In this document: positions 17,821 to 27,046 of the stretch, in pieces
Numbering within the stretch: position 1 is the stretch's first letter
Layout: every line of letters starts with the position of its first letter
Origin: CANJIV01 sp046330225
GTDB lineage: Bacteria; Actinomycetota; Thermoleophilia; Solirubrobacterales; Solirubrobacteraceae
Assembly: GCA_046330225.1 (NCBI GenBank)
Contig: JAXLTD010000012.1
Location: forward strand, 6,998 to 70,997
Length of the DNA stretch: 64,000 nt
Direction: 5' to 3'
Position numbers and translations under genes: made by a program
Notes under the pieces: generated by a model
What the model was told of the DNA's origin: nothing
Seen by the model: only the letters and a program-made list of their open reading frames with translations
Databases searched by the model: none

Positions 17821-18710
17821 GCCCCGGACGGATCCCAGGGTCGCAGCAGCTTCAGGGCCGAGAGGATCGCCCGCGTCGCCGGGGAGCGGTTCAGCGTGAA
17901 GAAGTGGATGCCGGGAGCCCCCTGCGCCAGCAGCTCGGCGCACTGCAGCGTCGCGTAGGCGACGCCGAGCTCGGCCACCGCCTGCGGATCATCGGCGCGC
18001 TCCTCCAGCGCGGCCATGAGCCGCGGAGGAATCGTCGCCCCGATCATCGAGGTGAAGCGCTTGATCTGCTCGACGTTGGCGATCGGCATGATGCCCGGGA
18101 TGATCGGGACCTCGATCCCGCGCGCCCGCGCCTCGGACACGAAGCGGTCGTAGGCGCTGTTGTCGAAGAAGAGCTGGGTGATGAGGACCGAGACGCCCGC
18201 ATCGACCTTGCGCCGGAGGTTGGCCAGGTCGGCGTCGAGGCTGTCGGCCTCCGGGTGGATCTCGGGGTAGCAGGCGCCCGCGACACAGACCGGGTAGTGC
18301 TCGGCGACCAGGGCCGCCAGTTCGTCGGCGTGCGCGAGGCCGCCCTCGACGGCGAGGAACCGGTCCTCTCCGGCCGGCGGATCCCCGCGGAGCGCGAGGA
18401 TGTTCTCGATGCCCGCGGCGTGCATCTGCTCGATCGCGCCATGGAGGTCGTCGGTCGTCGCGCCGACGCACGTGAAGTGCGCCATCGCCTCGAGGCCGTG
18501 GCGCTCGCGAATCTGGGAGACGATGCGGATCGTCTTCTCCCGCGTCGAGCCGCCCGCGCCCCAGGTGACCGACACGAAGGTCGGCTCGAGCGAGCGCAAC
18601 GCCTCCAGGGCCTCGAACAGGCTGCGCTCCCCGTCCTCGCTGCGGGGCGGGAAGAACTCGAAGGAGAAGCAGGGCCCCTCGGCGACGGCGAGCGCCTCAT
18701 CGATGCGCAT
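17784..18710 (-). CDS. metF: 5,10-methylenetetrahydrofolate reductase
   Basis: A 308-residue FAD-dependent MetF that makes 5-methyl-THF for methionine synthesis. It shows FSFEFFPPRSEDGERSLF at the N-terminus, FVSVTWGAGGSTREKT, AHFTCVGAT, NILALRGDPP and LITQLFFDN; these cover the FAD/folate binding strands. The start was set at the ATG 18710, where a TAGAAT box lies 8 nt upstream; the longer frame would extend through it. The C-terminal coding end overlaps a convergent gene by 37 bp. No methionine synthase is present in the window. Confidence 0.94.
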   Translation of the reverse strand: MRIDEALAVAEGPCFSFEFFPPRSEDGERSLFEALEALRSLEPTFVSVTWGAGGSTREKTIRIVSQIRERHGLEAMAHFTCVGATTDDLHGAIEQMHAAGIENILALRGDPPAGEDRFLAVEGGLAHADELAALVAEHYPVCVAGACYPEIHPEADSLDADLANLRRKVDAGVSVLITQLFFDNSAYDRFVSEARARGIEVPIIPGIMPIANVEQIKRFTSMIGATIPPRLMAALEERADDPQAVAELGVAYATLQCAELLAQGAPGIHFFTLNRSPATRAILSALKLLRPWDPSGAYAAGGVGARLG

Positions 18711-18811
18711 GGCGCCCGATTCTACGGACGGATGCGGGGCGGACGAGGCTGGCCGGGCGCGCGATGCCCCGCCCGGTCCCGGTCGGCGGGCGTTGGAGCC
18801 CCCACCCCACC

Positions 18812-19816
18812 CTACGCCGCCGTCCACCGCTCCGAGCCCGCATCCTCATCCACGAGGCGCACGGCCTGGCCGGCCCGCTCGAGGTGCGTGAGGTAGCTGA
18901 GGGTCTCCGAGAGCCACCAGGCCGCGGTGATCGGGGTGATCGGCTGTCCGTAGACGTCGGGGATGATCTCGACCGCGGTCCGCGGGCCCGCCGCCAGCGC
19001 CGCTGCCACCGCGGCGAGCCGCTCGCTCACGAGCGCCCGGTTGGCCTCGATGTGGGCCTTGACGTCGGTGAACGACCGGCCATGGCCGGGCAGGCAGAGC
19101 CGGGCGTCGAGGGCCTCGACCACGTCGAGCGAATGCAGGAACTCGCCGGCGGGATCGGGAGTCCAGCCGTAGTCGTAGTAGAGCGAGACCCGGCCGAGGA
19201 GGTGGTCGCCCGAGATGAGCAGCCGGTGCTCGGGCTGGAACAGGCAGACGTGCGACGGCGCGTGACCAGGCGTCTCGTGCACCGTCCACCGGCCCAGGTC
19301 GGTCACGACCTCGACACCCGGCACGAGATCGCGGTCGGGCTCGACGATCTCCGCGATGCCGATGCCCTGGCCCTTGCGCGACTCGGCATAGCGCCGCAGC
19401 GGCGCCTCGGGCACGCCGGACTGGCGGGCAACCTCGAGCCGCCGCGCCAGCGCCGCGTCGGGATCGGCGGCCGCCTCGGTCATGTGGCGGTGGTTCGGGT
19501 GCATCCACAGCTCGCACCCCGCCCGGGCGATGATCGGCGCGGCCTGGCCGTAGTGGTCGGAGTGCGCGTGGGTGCAGACGATCAGCCGGACGTGGTCCAG
19601 CGAGAGGCTGACCTGGGCGAGCGCCCGCTCGAGGTGGCCGAGGGACCCGGGCTCGTGCATGCCGGTGTCGAAGAGGACGATCCCGTCCCCGGCGGCGACC
19701 GCCCAGGCGTTGCAGTGCGGCACCCCGGGCCACGGCAGCGGGAGCCGCAGACGCCAGACGCCGGGAAGCAGACGCTCCCCGCGCCCCAGCTCACGCTTGC
19801 GGGCAGGTGCGGACAC
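18812..19816 (-). CDS. Metallo-beta-lactamase-fold hydrolase
   Basis: A 334-residue MBL-fold hydrolase. Metal motifs are THAHSDHYGQ (HxHxDH), the later HETPGHAPSH, LISGDHLLG and CLPGHG. A winged-helix-like C-terminal region (PITAAWWLSETLSYLTHLERAG) is as seen in LACTB2/RNase Z-like proteins. It starts at GTG 19816 with TATCGT 8 nt upstream. The substrate is unknown; thioester or lactone hydrolysis is typical. It is divergent from a second MBL gene across a 51-bp promoter region, so the two may serve one pathway. Confidence 0.88.
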   Translation of the reverse strand: MSAPARKRELGRGERLLPGVWRLRLPLPWPGVPHCNAWAVAAGDGIVLFDTGMHEPGSLGHLERALAQVSLSLDHVRLIVCTHAHSDHYGQAAPIIARAGCELWMHPNHRHMTEAAADPDAALARRLEVARQSGVPEAPLRRYAESRKGQGIGIAEIVEPDRDLVPGVEVVTDLGRWTVHETPGHAPSHVCLFQPEHRLLISGDHLLGRVSLYYDYGWTPDPAGEFLHSLDVVEALDARLCLPGHGRSFTDVKAHIEANRALVSERLAAVAAALAAGPRTAVEIIPDVYGQPITPITAAWWLSETLSYLTHLERAGQAVRLVDEDAGSERWTAA

Positions 19817-19867
19817 GGCGCGGCACGATACCCTCGGCGCCCGTTTCACCGAGCTCCGAGGAACCGC

Positions 19868-21079
19868 ATGGCTGACACGACCCCCGACCCCGCCGCCGAT
19901 GCCGGCACCGTGGTGCGGACCTATTTCGAGGCCGTCGCCGCCCGCGACCTGGACGGCATGGCCGCCTGCTGGCAGCCCGGCGGCACCGAGTCCCTCATTG
20001 GACTGGCTGACCTCACCGTCCCCGACGGGCTGAGGGAGTACTTCGGCGAGATCTTCGCCGCCTTTCCCGACTTCGACCTCCAGGTCCAGCAGGTCGCCGA
20101 GGCCGGCGACACCGTCACCGTCCGCTGGACGGCCGGCGCGACGTTCGCGGGCCCGGGGAGCTTCATGGGCGTCGAGCCGACCGGCGCGCGAATCGAGCTC
20201 GCCGGGTGCGACGTCCTCACGGTGCAGGACGGCAAGATCGTCTCGAACGTCGCCTACTCCGACGCCGTGGGCCTCCTGCGCCAGCTCGGGCTGCTGCCGC
20301 CGGCCGACTCCCCCGCCGAGCTGCGGATGAAGGCGGCGTTCAACGCCAAGACCCGCGTGGTCTCCAGGCTGGCCGCCTCCGAGCCCGAGCGGGTCGCCGA
20401 CGGCGTCTGGCTCATCCGGGGCGGGTTCCCGGCCAAGACGATGAACGTGTATTTCATCGAGGACGGCGGCCAGGTCACCGTGTTCGACGCGGGCATCAAG
20501 GCGATGACGCACAGCATCGCGACGGCTGCCGCGCGGCTCGGGGGCATCAAGCGGATCGTGCTCGGCCACGCGCACGCCGACCACCGGGGCGCCGCGCCGC
20601 GCCTCGGCGCGCCGGTGTACTGCCACCCGGCGGACCGGGCCGACGCGGAGGGCGACGGCGGCAGCCACTACTTCCACTTCGAGCGCCTGCCCGCCTATGC
20701 ACGGCCGCTGATGCCATGGCTGCTCAAGCAGTGGGACGGCGGACCGGTGCCGATCGCCGGCACCGTCGAGGAGGGCGACGAGGTCGCCGGCTTCAAGGTG
20801 ATCCACCTCCCGGGCCACGCGCCGGGGATGATCGGCCTCTTCCGCGAGTCCGACCGGCTGGCGCTGACCAGCGACTGCTTCTACACCCTCGATCCCACGA
20901 CGGGCCTCAAGGGCCATCCGCGGGTTCCGCACGTCGCCTTCAACCTCGACACCGAGCAGGCCCGGGAGAGCATCCGCAAGCTCGCGGCGCTGGAGCCGGC
21001 GGCGGCCTGGCCGGGCCACGCCGACCCGCTGGTCGGCGACGTGCGCAGCCAGCTCGAGCAGGCCGCGGCGACCACCTGA
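19868..21079 (+). CDS. SnoaL-like domain fused to a metallo-beta-lactamase-fold domain
   Basis: A 403-residue two-domain protein. Residues 1-140 are a SnoaL/NTF2-like cone (VVRTYFEAVAARDLDGMAA and FPDFDLQVQQVAEAGDTVTV), a fold used by polyketide cyclases and ester-cyclase-like enzymes. After a linker, residues 175-400 are an MBL hydrolase with LGHAHADHRG, HLPGHAPGM, LTSDCFY and WPGHADPL. The start has GAGGA 5 nt upstream and a -10-like TACCCT at 19830-19835, so it is leadered. SnoaL could bind the product or a second substrate; this is inference. It is divergent from a separate MBL gene. Confidence 0.85.
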   Translation: MADTTPDPAADAGTVVRTYFEAVAARDLDGMAACWQPGGTESLIGLADLTVPDGLREYFGEIFAAFPDFDLQVQQVAEAGDTVTVRWTAGATFAGPGSFMGVEPTGARIELAGCDVLTVQDGKIVSNVAYSDAVGLLRQLGLLPPADSPAELRMKAAFNAKTRVVSRLAASEPERVADGVWLIRGGFPAKTMNVYFIEDGGQVTVFDAGIKAMTHSIATAAARLGGIKRIVLGHAHADHRGAAPRLGAPVYCHPADRADAEGDGGSHYFHFERLPAYARPLMPWLLKQWDGGPVPIAGTVEEGDEVAGFKVIHLPGHAPGMIGLFRESDRLALTSDCFYTLDPTTGLKGHPRVPHVAFNLDTEQARESIRKLAALEPAAAWPGHADPLVGDVRSQLEQAAATT

Positions 21080-21084
21080 CCGCC

Positions 21085-21468
21085 GTGGGGCGCCGCCGCC
21101 GCAGGCGCGAGAAGGCCGGCGCCCCTGCCGCGCCGTCGGCGCCCGTCGAGGAGCACCGCGACGCCGACGGGAACGTCCTGGCGCTGCGGGGCGTGCTCAC
21201 GCCGGCCACCCGCGCGCAGTATGCGGCGATCGCCTCCGGGGAGGCGCTCGCGCCCGGGGCCGCCCGCGAGGACGCCTACCACCGCGCCGCCGAGTTCCTG
21301 TTCGAGCGGCTCGCTGCGAGCTGGACGGTCGCCGGCGCGCCGCCCCTCACGAAGCCCAAGGAACTCCTGGCCCGCTATCGCGCCGCCACGCCGGCCGAGC
21401 GCGACTGGATCCGCGGCGTGCTGCGCGCGCACTGCGCCGAGCACTTCCCGGACGTCCGCGTCCCGTAG
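21085..21468 (+). CDS. Small protein of unknown function
   Basis: A 127-residue protein from GTG 21085, five bases after the MBL-fusion stop, so probably cotranscribed. A very basic start (GRRRRRREKAG) precedes a compact helical part: VLTPATRAQYAAIASGE, HRAAEFLFERLAASW and WIRGVLRAHCAEHFPDV. No catalytic motif, signal peptide or membrane helix is visible. The family is not recognised; a nucleic-acid or acidic-partner contact is conceivable from the Arg run. Confidence 0.6.
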   Translation: MGRRRRRREKAGAPAAPSAPVEEHRDADGNVLALRGVLTPATRAQYAAIASGEALAPGAAREDAYHRAAEFLFERLAASWTVAGAPPLTKPKELLARYRAATPAERDWIRGVLRAHCAEHFPDVRVP

Positions 21469-21511
21469 CCGCGGGCGGCCCCGCGCGCCGCGCCCCGTAG
21501 GCTTCGCGACC

Positions 21512-22936
21512 GTGCCCGGACGCCGCACCAAGATCGTCGCGACCATCGGCCCGGCCTCGAACGACGTGCCCACGCTGGTGGCGCTGATCGAGGCCGGCAT
21601 GGACGTCGCGCGCCTGAACTTCTCGCACGGCACCCTCGAGGAGCACCGCCAGACCGCCCAGCGGATCCGCACCGCCGCCGATCAGGCCGGCCACCAAGTC
21701 GCGATCCTCCAGGACCTCCCGGGGCCCAAGCTGCGGATCGGCCCGGTCAGCGGCGGGGTCGTCGAGCTCAAGCCCGGGGACCGGGTGACGTTCGTGTGCG
21801 GCAGGGACGAGGAGGGCAGCGCGTCGTGGCTCTCGGTGACGTGGCGCGACCTCCCCGGCGCGGTCGGGCCGGGCGAGGTCCTCTACCTCGCCGACGGGAT
21901 GATCCGCCTGCGCGTGCGGGCGGTCCGCCAGGACGCGGGCGAGATCGACGCGAGCGTGGAGATCGGCGGCGCCGTCGCCTCGCGCGCCGGGCTCAACATC
22001 CCCGGGGAGCTGGCCGAGCTGCCAGCCGTGCCCGCCGACGACCTCGAGCTCCTCGAGTTCGGGGATGAGATCGGGGTCGACATGGTCGCCCTGTCGTTCG
22101 TGCGCAAGGCCGACGACGTCGAGGGCGTGCGCCGCCACACCCGGCTCCCCCTCATCGCGAAGATCGAGAAGCCCCAGGCCGTGGCGAACATCGAGTCCAT
22201 CGTGCGCGCCGCCGACTGCGTGATGGTCGCCCGCGGCGATCTGGGCATCGAGCTGCCGATCGAGGACGTCCCGATGGTCCAGAAGCAGGTCCTGGCGCTC
22301 GCCGGCGCCCACGCCCGCCCGTCGATCACCGCGACGCAGATGCTCGACTCGATGGTGACGTCGTCGCGCCCGACCCGGGCCGAGGTGACCGACGTCGCCA
22401 ACGCGATCCTCGACGGCACCGACGCCGTCATGCTCTCCCAGGAGACGGCGATCGGCGCCCACCCGGTCAAGGCCGTGGAGATCATGGCCCGCATCGCCGA
22501 GCGCACCGAGCGCGAGGCGCCCTACGCGCAGTGGAACGAGATGCGGGTCCAGCGCGACGCCCGCGACCCGTCCTACACGATCGCCCACAGCGCCTGCGAA
22601 GCAGCCCGCGACCTCGCGCTCGACGCCCTCGTGATCCCGACGCTGTCCGGTCGCTCGGTGCGCCTCATCTCGGCTCACCGCCCGACGGTCCCGGTCTTCG
22701 CGCTCTCACCGGGCAAGGAGACCGTGCGCCGCTGCGGGCTCATGTGGGGCGTGACCGCCGCCCGCATCCGCCGCCACGAGGTGACCGAGCAGCTCATCGC
22801 CGACGCGGAGCGCCGGGCCCTGGAGGAGGGCTGGGTGAAGCCGGGCGACCGGATCGGCATCACCGCCGGCCTGCCGAGCGGCCGTCCGGGGTCGACGAGC
22901 CTCTTCCAGGTCCAGACGGTCCGCGAGCCGCGGTAG
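21512..22936 (+). CDS. pyk: Pyruvate kinase
   Basis: A 474-residue pyruvate kinase that converts PEP and ADP to pyruvate and ATP in glycolysis. Motifs are TKIVATIGPASND, NFSHGTLEEH, LPLIAKIEKPQAVANI with the catalytic Lys, VARGDLGIELP for Mg2+/PEP, TQMLDSM and the GTDAVMLSQETAIG block. The length suits a normal A-B-C domain enzyme. It starts at GTG 21512, set by TAGGCT 8 nt upstream; longer frames run through the preceding gene. It is convergent with the decayed VTT-like gene, 3 bp apart. Confidence 0.96.
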   Translation: MPGRRTKIVATIGPASNDVPTLVALIEAGMDVARLNFSHGTLEEHRQTAQRIRTAADQAGHQVAILQDLPGPKLRIGPVSGGVVELKPGDRVTFVCGRDEEGSASWLSVTWRDLPGAVGPGEVLYLADGMIRLRVRAVRQDAGEIDASVEIGGAVASRAGLNIPGELAELPAVPADDLELLEFGDEIGVDMVALSFVRKADDVEGVRRHTRLPLIAKIEKPQAVANIESIVRAADCVMVARGDLGIELPIEDVPMVQKQVLALAGAHARPSITATQMLDSMVTSSRPTRAEVTDVANAILDGTDAVMLSQETAIGAHPVKAVEIMARIAERTEREAPYAQWNEMRVQRDARDPSYTIAHSACEAARDLALDALVIPTLSGRSVRLISAHRPTVPVFALSPGKETVRRCGLMWGVTAARIRRHEVTEQLIADAERRALEEGWVKPGDRIGITAGLPSGRPGSTSLFQVQTVREPR

Positions 22937-22939
22937 CGG

Positions 22940-23211
22940 CTACTCGAGCCACTCAGCGGGCGGAACCTCGTCGGGGTGCCCGGCGCGCCGGGCCCGGCGC
23001 CGGGCGACCAGTGCGCCCGCCGCCCCGGCGAGGCCGAGCCCGACGAGGAACGCAGCGCGGAGAGGAGAATGAACGCCGCGGGCGCGGCCGGCCCTGCGCC
23101 GCGGACCGCATCCTTCATGTCCTGGGGCGAGCCGCCGAAGACCCGCGCGACCGCGATCGCGGCGGCCACGAGCGCCGTGGCCAGCAGCGCCAGGCGGGCG
23201 TGGACGGTCAC
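22940..23211 (-). pseudogene. Remnant of a VTT/TVP38-like membrane protein, frameshifted
   Basis: Starting at GTG 23211 (overlapping the ABC1 kinase stop as GTGA), the frame gives LALLATALVAAAIAVARV then GPAAPAAFILLSALR. These resemble the first helix and the GP-PL-F-LL-ALR block of TVP38/TMEM64 (VTT) proteins. At about 23065 the frame shifts to AAFLVGLGLAGAAGALVARRRARR, ending GHPDEVPPAEWLE. Joined, only about 90 residues remain, against roughly 200 in the family. A truncated, frameshifted relic is likely; a real small two-helix protein with one sequencing error is the alternative. Confidence 0.55.
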
Positions 23212-24590
23212 GGGCGGCTGCGCGCGTAGAAGGCAGCCTCGGCGCGGCCGAGCTCGGTCGCCGGCGGGTCGCCGTAGCTCCATTCGCGGGTGATCGCATG
23301 CCAGGGGTTCGTCGCGCGCAGCTGGCCCAGCACGGCGAGAACGAGCATCTCCATCCGCCGGCCAAAGAGGTGGTCCGGGCGCAGGTCCTGGTGGCGCATG
23401 TGCCGGAAGTGGCTGGACCGCGGATCCGACATCTCGATCATCACCGCGGTCGCGATCTCCGACGTGAGCGTGACCGGCTCGTCCGTCAGGTACCACCAGA
23501 TCGAGTCGCGGACGTAGGCCAGCAGCTCGTCCGGATCGACCCGCTCGGGCTCGGGCAGGAACCCGGCCTGCGCGAGCAGGCGGTGCAGGGCCGCCGCGTC
23601 GCCCTCGGCGGCGGCCCGCTGGGAGGCCAGCTCGAGGTCGACGGTCCCGGCGTCGACCCGCTTGAAGAGGCCGAAATCCAGGAACGCCACGCGACCGTCG
23701 GCCATGAGCAGGAAGTTGCCCGGATGCGGGTCCCCCGAGAACTGGCGGTGGCGGTAGAGGCAGCCGAAGAAGAACCGGAACACGATCTCCCCGACGCGGT
23801 CGCGGTCGGCGTCCGGGAGCGTCTTGAGCTCGTCGAAGCCGGTGCCCTGCACGAACTCGGTGACGATGACCTTCTCCCGCGACAGCCCGGTGACGACCGG
23901 GGGGACGAAGATGAACGGGTGGCCGCGGAAGATGCGCGCCAGCGCCCGCTGGTTCTGGGCCTCGAGCTCGTAGTCGAGCTCCTCGCCGATCCGCTCCCGT
24001 ACCTCGGCCGACAGCGCCTTGGCGTCGAGGCCCGGCGCGACCCGCTTCATCAGCCGCATGATCAGGCCGAGGTTCTGCAGGTCGGCGCGCACCGCGTTCG
24101 CCACGCCCGGGTACTGCACCTTGACGGCGACGGCGCGACCGTCGGACAGCTCGGCGCGGTAGACCTGCCCGATCGACGCCGCCGCGATCGGCGACTCGTC
24201 GAAGGCCGCGAACGCCTCGGACACCGGCATCTCGAGCTCGGCCTCCAGCACCGCGCGCATGTCCTCGAAGCGGACCTTCGGCGCCGCGTCGCGCAAGGCA
24301 CCGAGCTTGCGCTGGAACTCCTCCCGGTACTCCTCGGGCACGAGGCCGACGTCGAGGAAGCTCATGACCTGCCCGAGCTTCATGGCTGCGCCCTTCATCG
24401 TTCCGAGCGCGGCGACGATCTGCTCGGCGGTCTCGATGTGGCGCTTCTCCAGGGCGGCCTGCCGGCCGGGCTCGTCGCGGGCCAGGTTCGCCACGCGCGT
24501 CCCGCCCTGCTTGACTGCCTGGCGCGCCGCGAGCGATCCGACCTTCGCGGTGCGGGCGACGCGGGACGTGGGGATGCGGTCGCCAGCCAT
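23208..24590 (-). CDS. ABC1/AarF (UbiB-type) atypical kinase
   Basis: A 460-residue ABC1/ADCK/UbiB family protein, atypical kinase-like ATPases linked to quinone or lipid metabolism. It shows the family KxGQ motif in MKGAAMKLGQVMS, the Ala-rich nucleotide loop AAASIGQVYRA, the Lys strand AVAVKVQYPG, the catalytic SGDPHPGNFLL and the metal-binding FLDFGLF. No membrane helix is obvious. The start is ATG 24590, with TAGCAT 7 nt upstream. Its C-terminus (EWSYGDPPATELGRAEAAFY) is nearly repeated in the protein at 31234-32466, so the two are paralogues. It is coupled to the small broken membrane gene downstream. Confidence 0.9.
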   Translation of the reverse strand: MAGDRIPTSRVARTAKVGSLAARQAVKQGGTRVANLARDEPGRQAALEKRHIETAEQIVAALGTMKGAAMKLGQVMSFLDVGLVPEEYREEFQRKLGALRDAAPKVRFEDMRAVLEAELEMPVSEAFAAFDESPIAAASIGQVYRAELSDGRAVAVKVQYPGVANAVRADLQNLGLIMRLMKRVAPGLDAKALSAEVRERIGEELDYELEAQNQRALARIFRGHPFIFVPPVVTGLSREKVIVTEFVQGTGFDELKTLPDADRDRVGEIVFRFFFGCLYRHRQFSGDPHPGNFLLMADGRVAFLDFGLFKRVDAGTVDLELASQRAAAEGDAAALHRLLAQAGFLPEPERVDPDELLAYVRDSIWWYLTDEPVTLTSEIATAVMIEMSDPRSSHFRHMRHQDLRPDHLFGRRMEMLVLAVLGQLRATNPWHAITREWSYGDPPATELGRAEAAFYARSRP

Positions 24591-24756
24591 GGTGCCAATG
24601 CTAGGCGCCCCGCCGCGTCCGCCATGGCGCTTGGCCGCGACCTCGGCCCGACGGCGGCGCCGGAATTCGGCGAACGCCGGATCGGTCACGAACCGCCACT
24701 CCCGACGCGGCCCGGCCACGACGCAACCACCGGGGTTTCGCTGTGTCCAGATAGCT

Positions 24757-25321
24757 GTGATTGCCCGGAGAGTGGGACAGGAGAGGGCATCCGGGCCGGG
24801 CGTCCTGGCCAAGGCCTCGGCCATCCTCGACTGCCTCGAGCGCGGGCCCGAGCTGACCGCCGGCCAGCTCGCGGCCCGGACCGGCGAGCCGCGCAGCACG
24901 ACCTACCGCCTGCTGGACTCCCTGCGCGACCTGGGCTTCGTCGAGCCCGGCAGCGGCTCGGGACCGTCCGGCTCGGCCTGAGGCTCTTCCGCCTCGGCGG
25001 CGCAGTGATGACGCGGTTCGACACGCGCCAGGCGGCGCTGCCCGTGCTCGAGCGCCTGCAGGAGGCCGCCGGCGAGACGATCTTCCTCGCGGTCCGCCGC
25101 GGCCTGGAGTGCGTCTGCATGCGGTCAGCGACGAGGACGTGACGCTGGGCATCGCGGCGATCGGCGCGCCGATCTTCAACCACCAGGGCGAGGTGTGCGC
25201 CGCCCTGTCCATCAGCGGAGTCAAGCCGGCCACGATGGGGCCGGAGCACGACCGCCTGTGCCGCCTGGCGGTCGCCGGGGCGGCAGAGATCTCCGCCGCG
25301 CTCGGCGCTCCCGGCGCGTGA
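24757..25321 (+). pseudogene. IclR-family transcriptional regulator, frameshifted with internal deletion
   Basis: The N-terminal winged helix is intact: VLAKASAILDCLERGPELTAGQLAARTG then STTYRLLDSLRDLGFVEPG. The frame shifts near 24955 into RLGLRLFRLGGAVMTRFD and ERLQEAAGETIFLAVRRGLECVC. Near 25120 it jumps to AVSDEDVTLGIAAIGAPIFNHQGEVCAALSISG in a third frame, ending at 25321. The 60-80 residues that normally join these parts of the effector-binding domain are missing. A working repressor is therefore unlikely. Regulated targets are unknown; the divergent ABC1 kinase and the convergent hydrolase are the nearest candidates. Confidence 0.85.
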
Positions 25322-25426
25322 AACCGCCCGAGGGTTCGGCCCGCGTGGAGGCCGCCTCGCACCCCCTAGGGCAGCCGGGCCGCGCAGGCGCCGGGGTTCT
25401 CGGCGGCCGGCTCGCCCGCCCGGGAT

Positions 25427-26242
25427 TCAGCGGCCGGCGACGACCGCGCCAGCGACGAGGCTGGCGGCCTCGTCCGGACGCTCCAGGTACGGGAGGTGGG
25501 CCGTGCCGCGCGCGGTGACGCCGCGCCCCGCCGGCAGCCGCTCCGCGAGCGAGGCGCTGAGCGCAACGATGCCGGCGAAGTCGAGATCCCCCCAAACGAC
25601 GAGCGCGGGGCATGCGATCCGCTCCACCGCGCCAATCGCGTCCGGCGGCTCGAGCTCCGGTCCTGGATCGTCCGCCGCGAGCGCCCGCCCGTTCATCTCG
25701 AGGAACAGCTCGCGGAGCGGGCCGCCCACGCGGCCTTCGGGCTGCGCCGGGCCATCGAGCCACACGTGCGCCTCCAGGCGGTTGAGGAGATCGAGATCCC
25801 CCGCCGCCTCGGCGGCATCGAACTGCGCCTCGAGCTGGAGCTCAGCCGGCGCCAGCACCAGCTCCGGCGCGCCTGAGACCGCGGGCGCGAACAGCACGAG
25901 GCCGGCGACGCGATCTGGATGGGAGAGCGCGAGGTCGATGGCGACCCGGCCGCCCTGCGAGCTCCCGACGAGCCACGCCGGGCCGTCCGCGACCGCGTCG
26001 AGCAGGCTGAGCAGGTCGTCGGCGTGGCGGTGCGGCTCGGGCGCGTACCCGGTCTCACCGAAGCCCCGACGGTCGAAGGAGACGGCCGCCGCGCCCGCGG
26101 CGGCGACGCGCGATGCCACGGCCCTCCACGAGCGCCGGTCGGCCACGCCCGCGTGGAGGAAGACGACCACCGGGCCGCGCTGGCCAACCCGCTCGCAGGC
26201 GAGGCTCGCGCTGCCGGAGGCGACGGCGAAGGCCTGGGCCAC
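25427..26242 (-). CDS. Alpha/beta-fold hydrolase
   Basis: A 271-residue alpha/beta hydrolase. The oxyanion region is VVFLHAGVADRRSW and the nucleophile elbow is LVGSSQGGRVA, with Ser between Ser and Gln. The acid region is LVVWGDLDF and the catalytic His is in GTAHLPYLE. These give a full triad. There is no signal peptide. The substrate is unknown; esters, lactones or epoxides are all possible. It lies 3 bp after the MBL gene on the same strand, so the two are likely cotranscribed, perhaps hydrolysing related thioester or lactone compounds. Confidence 0.88.
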   Translation of the reverse strand: MAQAFAVASGSASLACERVGQRGPVVVFLHAGVADRRSWRAVASRVAAAGAAAVSFDRRGFGETGYAPEPHRHADDLLSLLDAVADGPAWLVGSSQGGRVAIDLALSHPDRVAGLVLFAPAVSGAPELVLAPAELQLEAQFDAAEAAGDLDLLNRLEAHVWLDGPAQPEGRVGGPLRELFLEMNGRALAADDPGPELEPPDAIGAVERIACPALVVWGDLDFAGIVALSASLAERLPAGRGVTARGTAHLPYLERPDEAASLVAGAVVAGR

Positions 26243-26245
26243 CGC

Positions 26246-27010
26246 TCAGGATTCGGTGCCGTCGGCCACGGTCGCCACCTGCGACCCCGGCACGATGTCG
26301 TCGCTGCCGTCGGGCCAGCGGACCCACGCCTTGTAGCCGCCGTCGTAGTCGTCTCCGAGCAGGACCAGCGTCGCCGCCTGGTCGCCGAACACGGTGCACG
26401 GCTCGTCGCCCTCGGGATCCTCGCCGCGCCAGAGGCGGATGAAACGGTTGGACTCCCACTCGGCGCCAATCGTGGTCGGGTCCGTGTGGCCCGGGTGCAC
26501 GACCGTTTCGGGCGGCAGCGCCATCAGCGTGTCCATGATCGAGGACTTCAGGTCCGCGTAGCTCGTGCTGCCGGGCGCCCGCACGCCGCCGACCGACCCC
26601 TTGAAGAGCGTGTCGCCGGTGAAGACGTCGGTGCCGTTCACCACGAGCGCGAGCATCCCGTTCGTGTGGCCGGGCGTGTGGAGCGCCTCGATCCGCAGGC
26701 CGCCGATCTGAAGCGTCTCGCCGGGCGCGATCGTGCCGGTCGCCTGCGGCACGTGCTCGCGCTCGCCAGCGTGGATGAGGACCGGCGTCCCGGGATGGCG
26801 CTCGAGCACCGCGTCGAGCTCGGACACGTGGTCGTAGTGGTGGTGGGTCAGCAGGACGTGCGACAGGGTCAGCCCGTGCGCTTCGATCGCGTCGAGCAGC
26901 GGGCCCACGGGGCCGCCCGCATCGATGAGGACGGCGGTGCCGCCCTCCTCGTCCGCGACGAGGTAGGTGTTGGAGAGGAACTGGTCGTTCATCGAGCGCT
27001 CGAGGATCAT
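26246..27010 (-). CDS. Metallo-beta-lactamase-fold hydrolase (glyoxalase II-like)
   Basis: A 254-residue MBL-fold protein resembling glyoxalase II. Metal motifs are LLTHHHYDHVSE (HxHxDH), ALHTPGHTNGM, FTGDTLFKGSVGG and VVHPGHTDPTTIG. The TGDTLF motif is typical of glyoxalase II-like thioesterases. The C-terminus is unusual: after residue 200 it has PEGDEPCTVFGDQAATLVLL and ends WPDGSDDIVPGSQVATVADG, a beta-rich tail absent from the core family. The start is ATG 27010, with TACGCT 7 nt upstream. It leads a two-gene operon with the alpha/beta hydrolase. Confidence 0.85.
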   Translation of the reverse strand: MILERSMNDQFLSNTYLVADEEGGTAVLIDAGGPVGPLLDAIEAHGLTLSHVLLTHHHYDHVSELDAVLERHPGTPVLIHAGEREHVPQATGTIAPGETLQIGGLRIEALHTPGHTNGMLALVVNGTDVFTGDTLFKGSVGGVRAPGSTSYADLKSSIMDTLMALPPETVVHPGHTDPTTIGAEWESNRFIRLWRGEDPEGDEPCTVFGDQAATLVLLGDDYDGGYKAWVRWPDGSDDIVPGSQVATVADGTES

Positions 27011-27046
27011 GGGCGCCAGCGTACCTCGCCCCCGCGCCGGCGGCCG

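Noticed and set aside
18764..19867. Long N-terminal extension of the SnoaL-MBL gene
   Set aside because: This part is antisense to the divergent MBL gene. The ATG at 19868 has a ribosome binding site and begins the recognisable domain.
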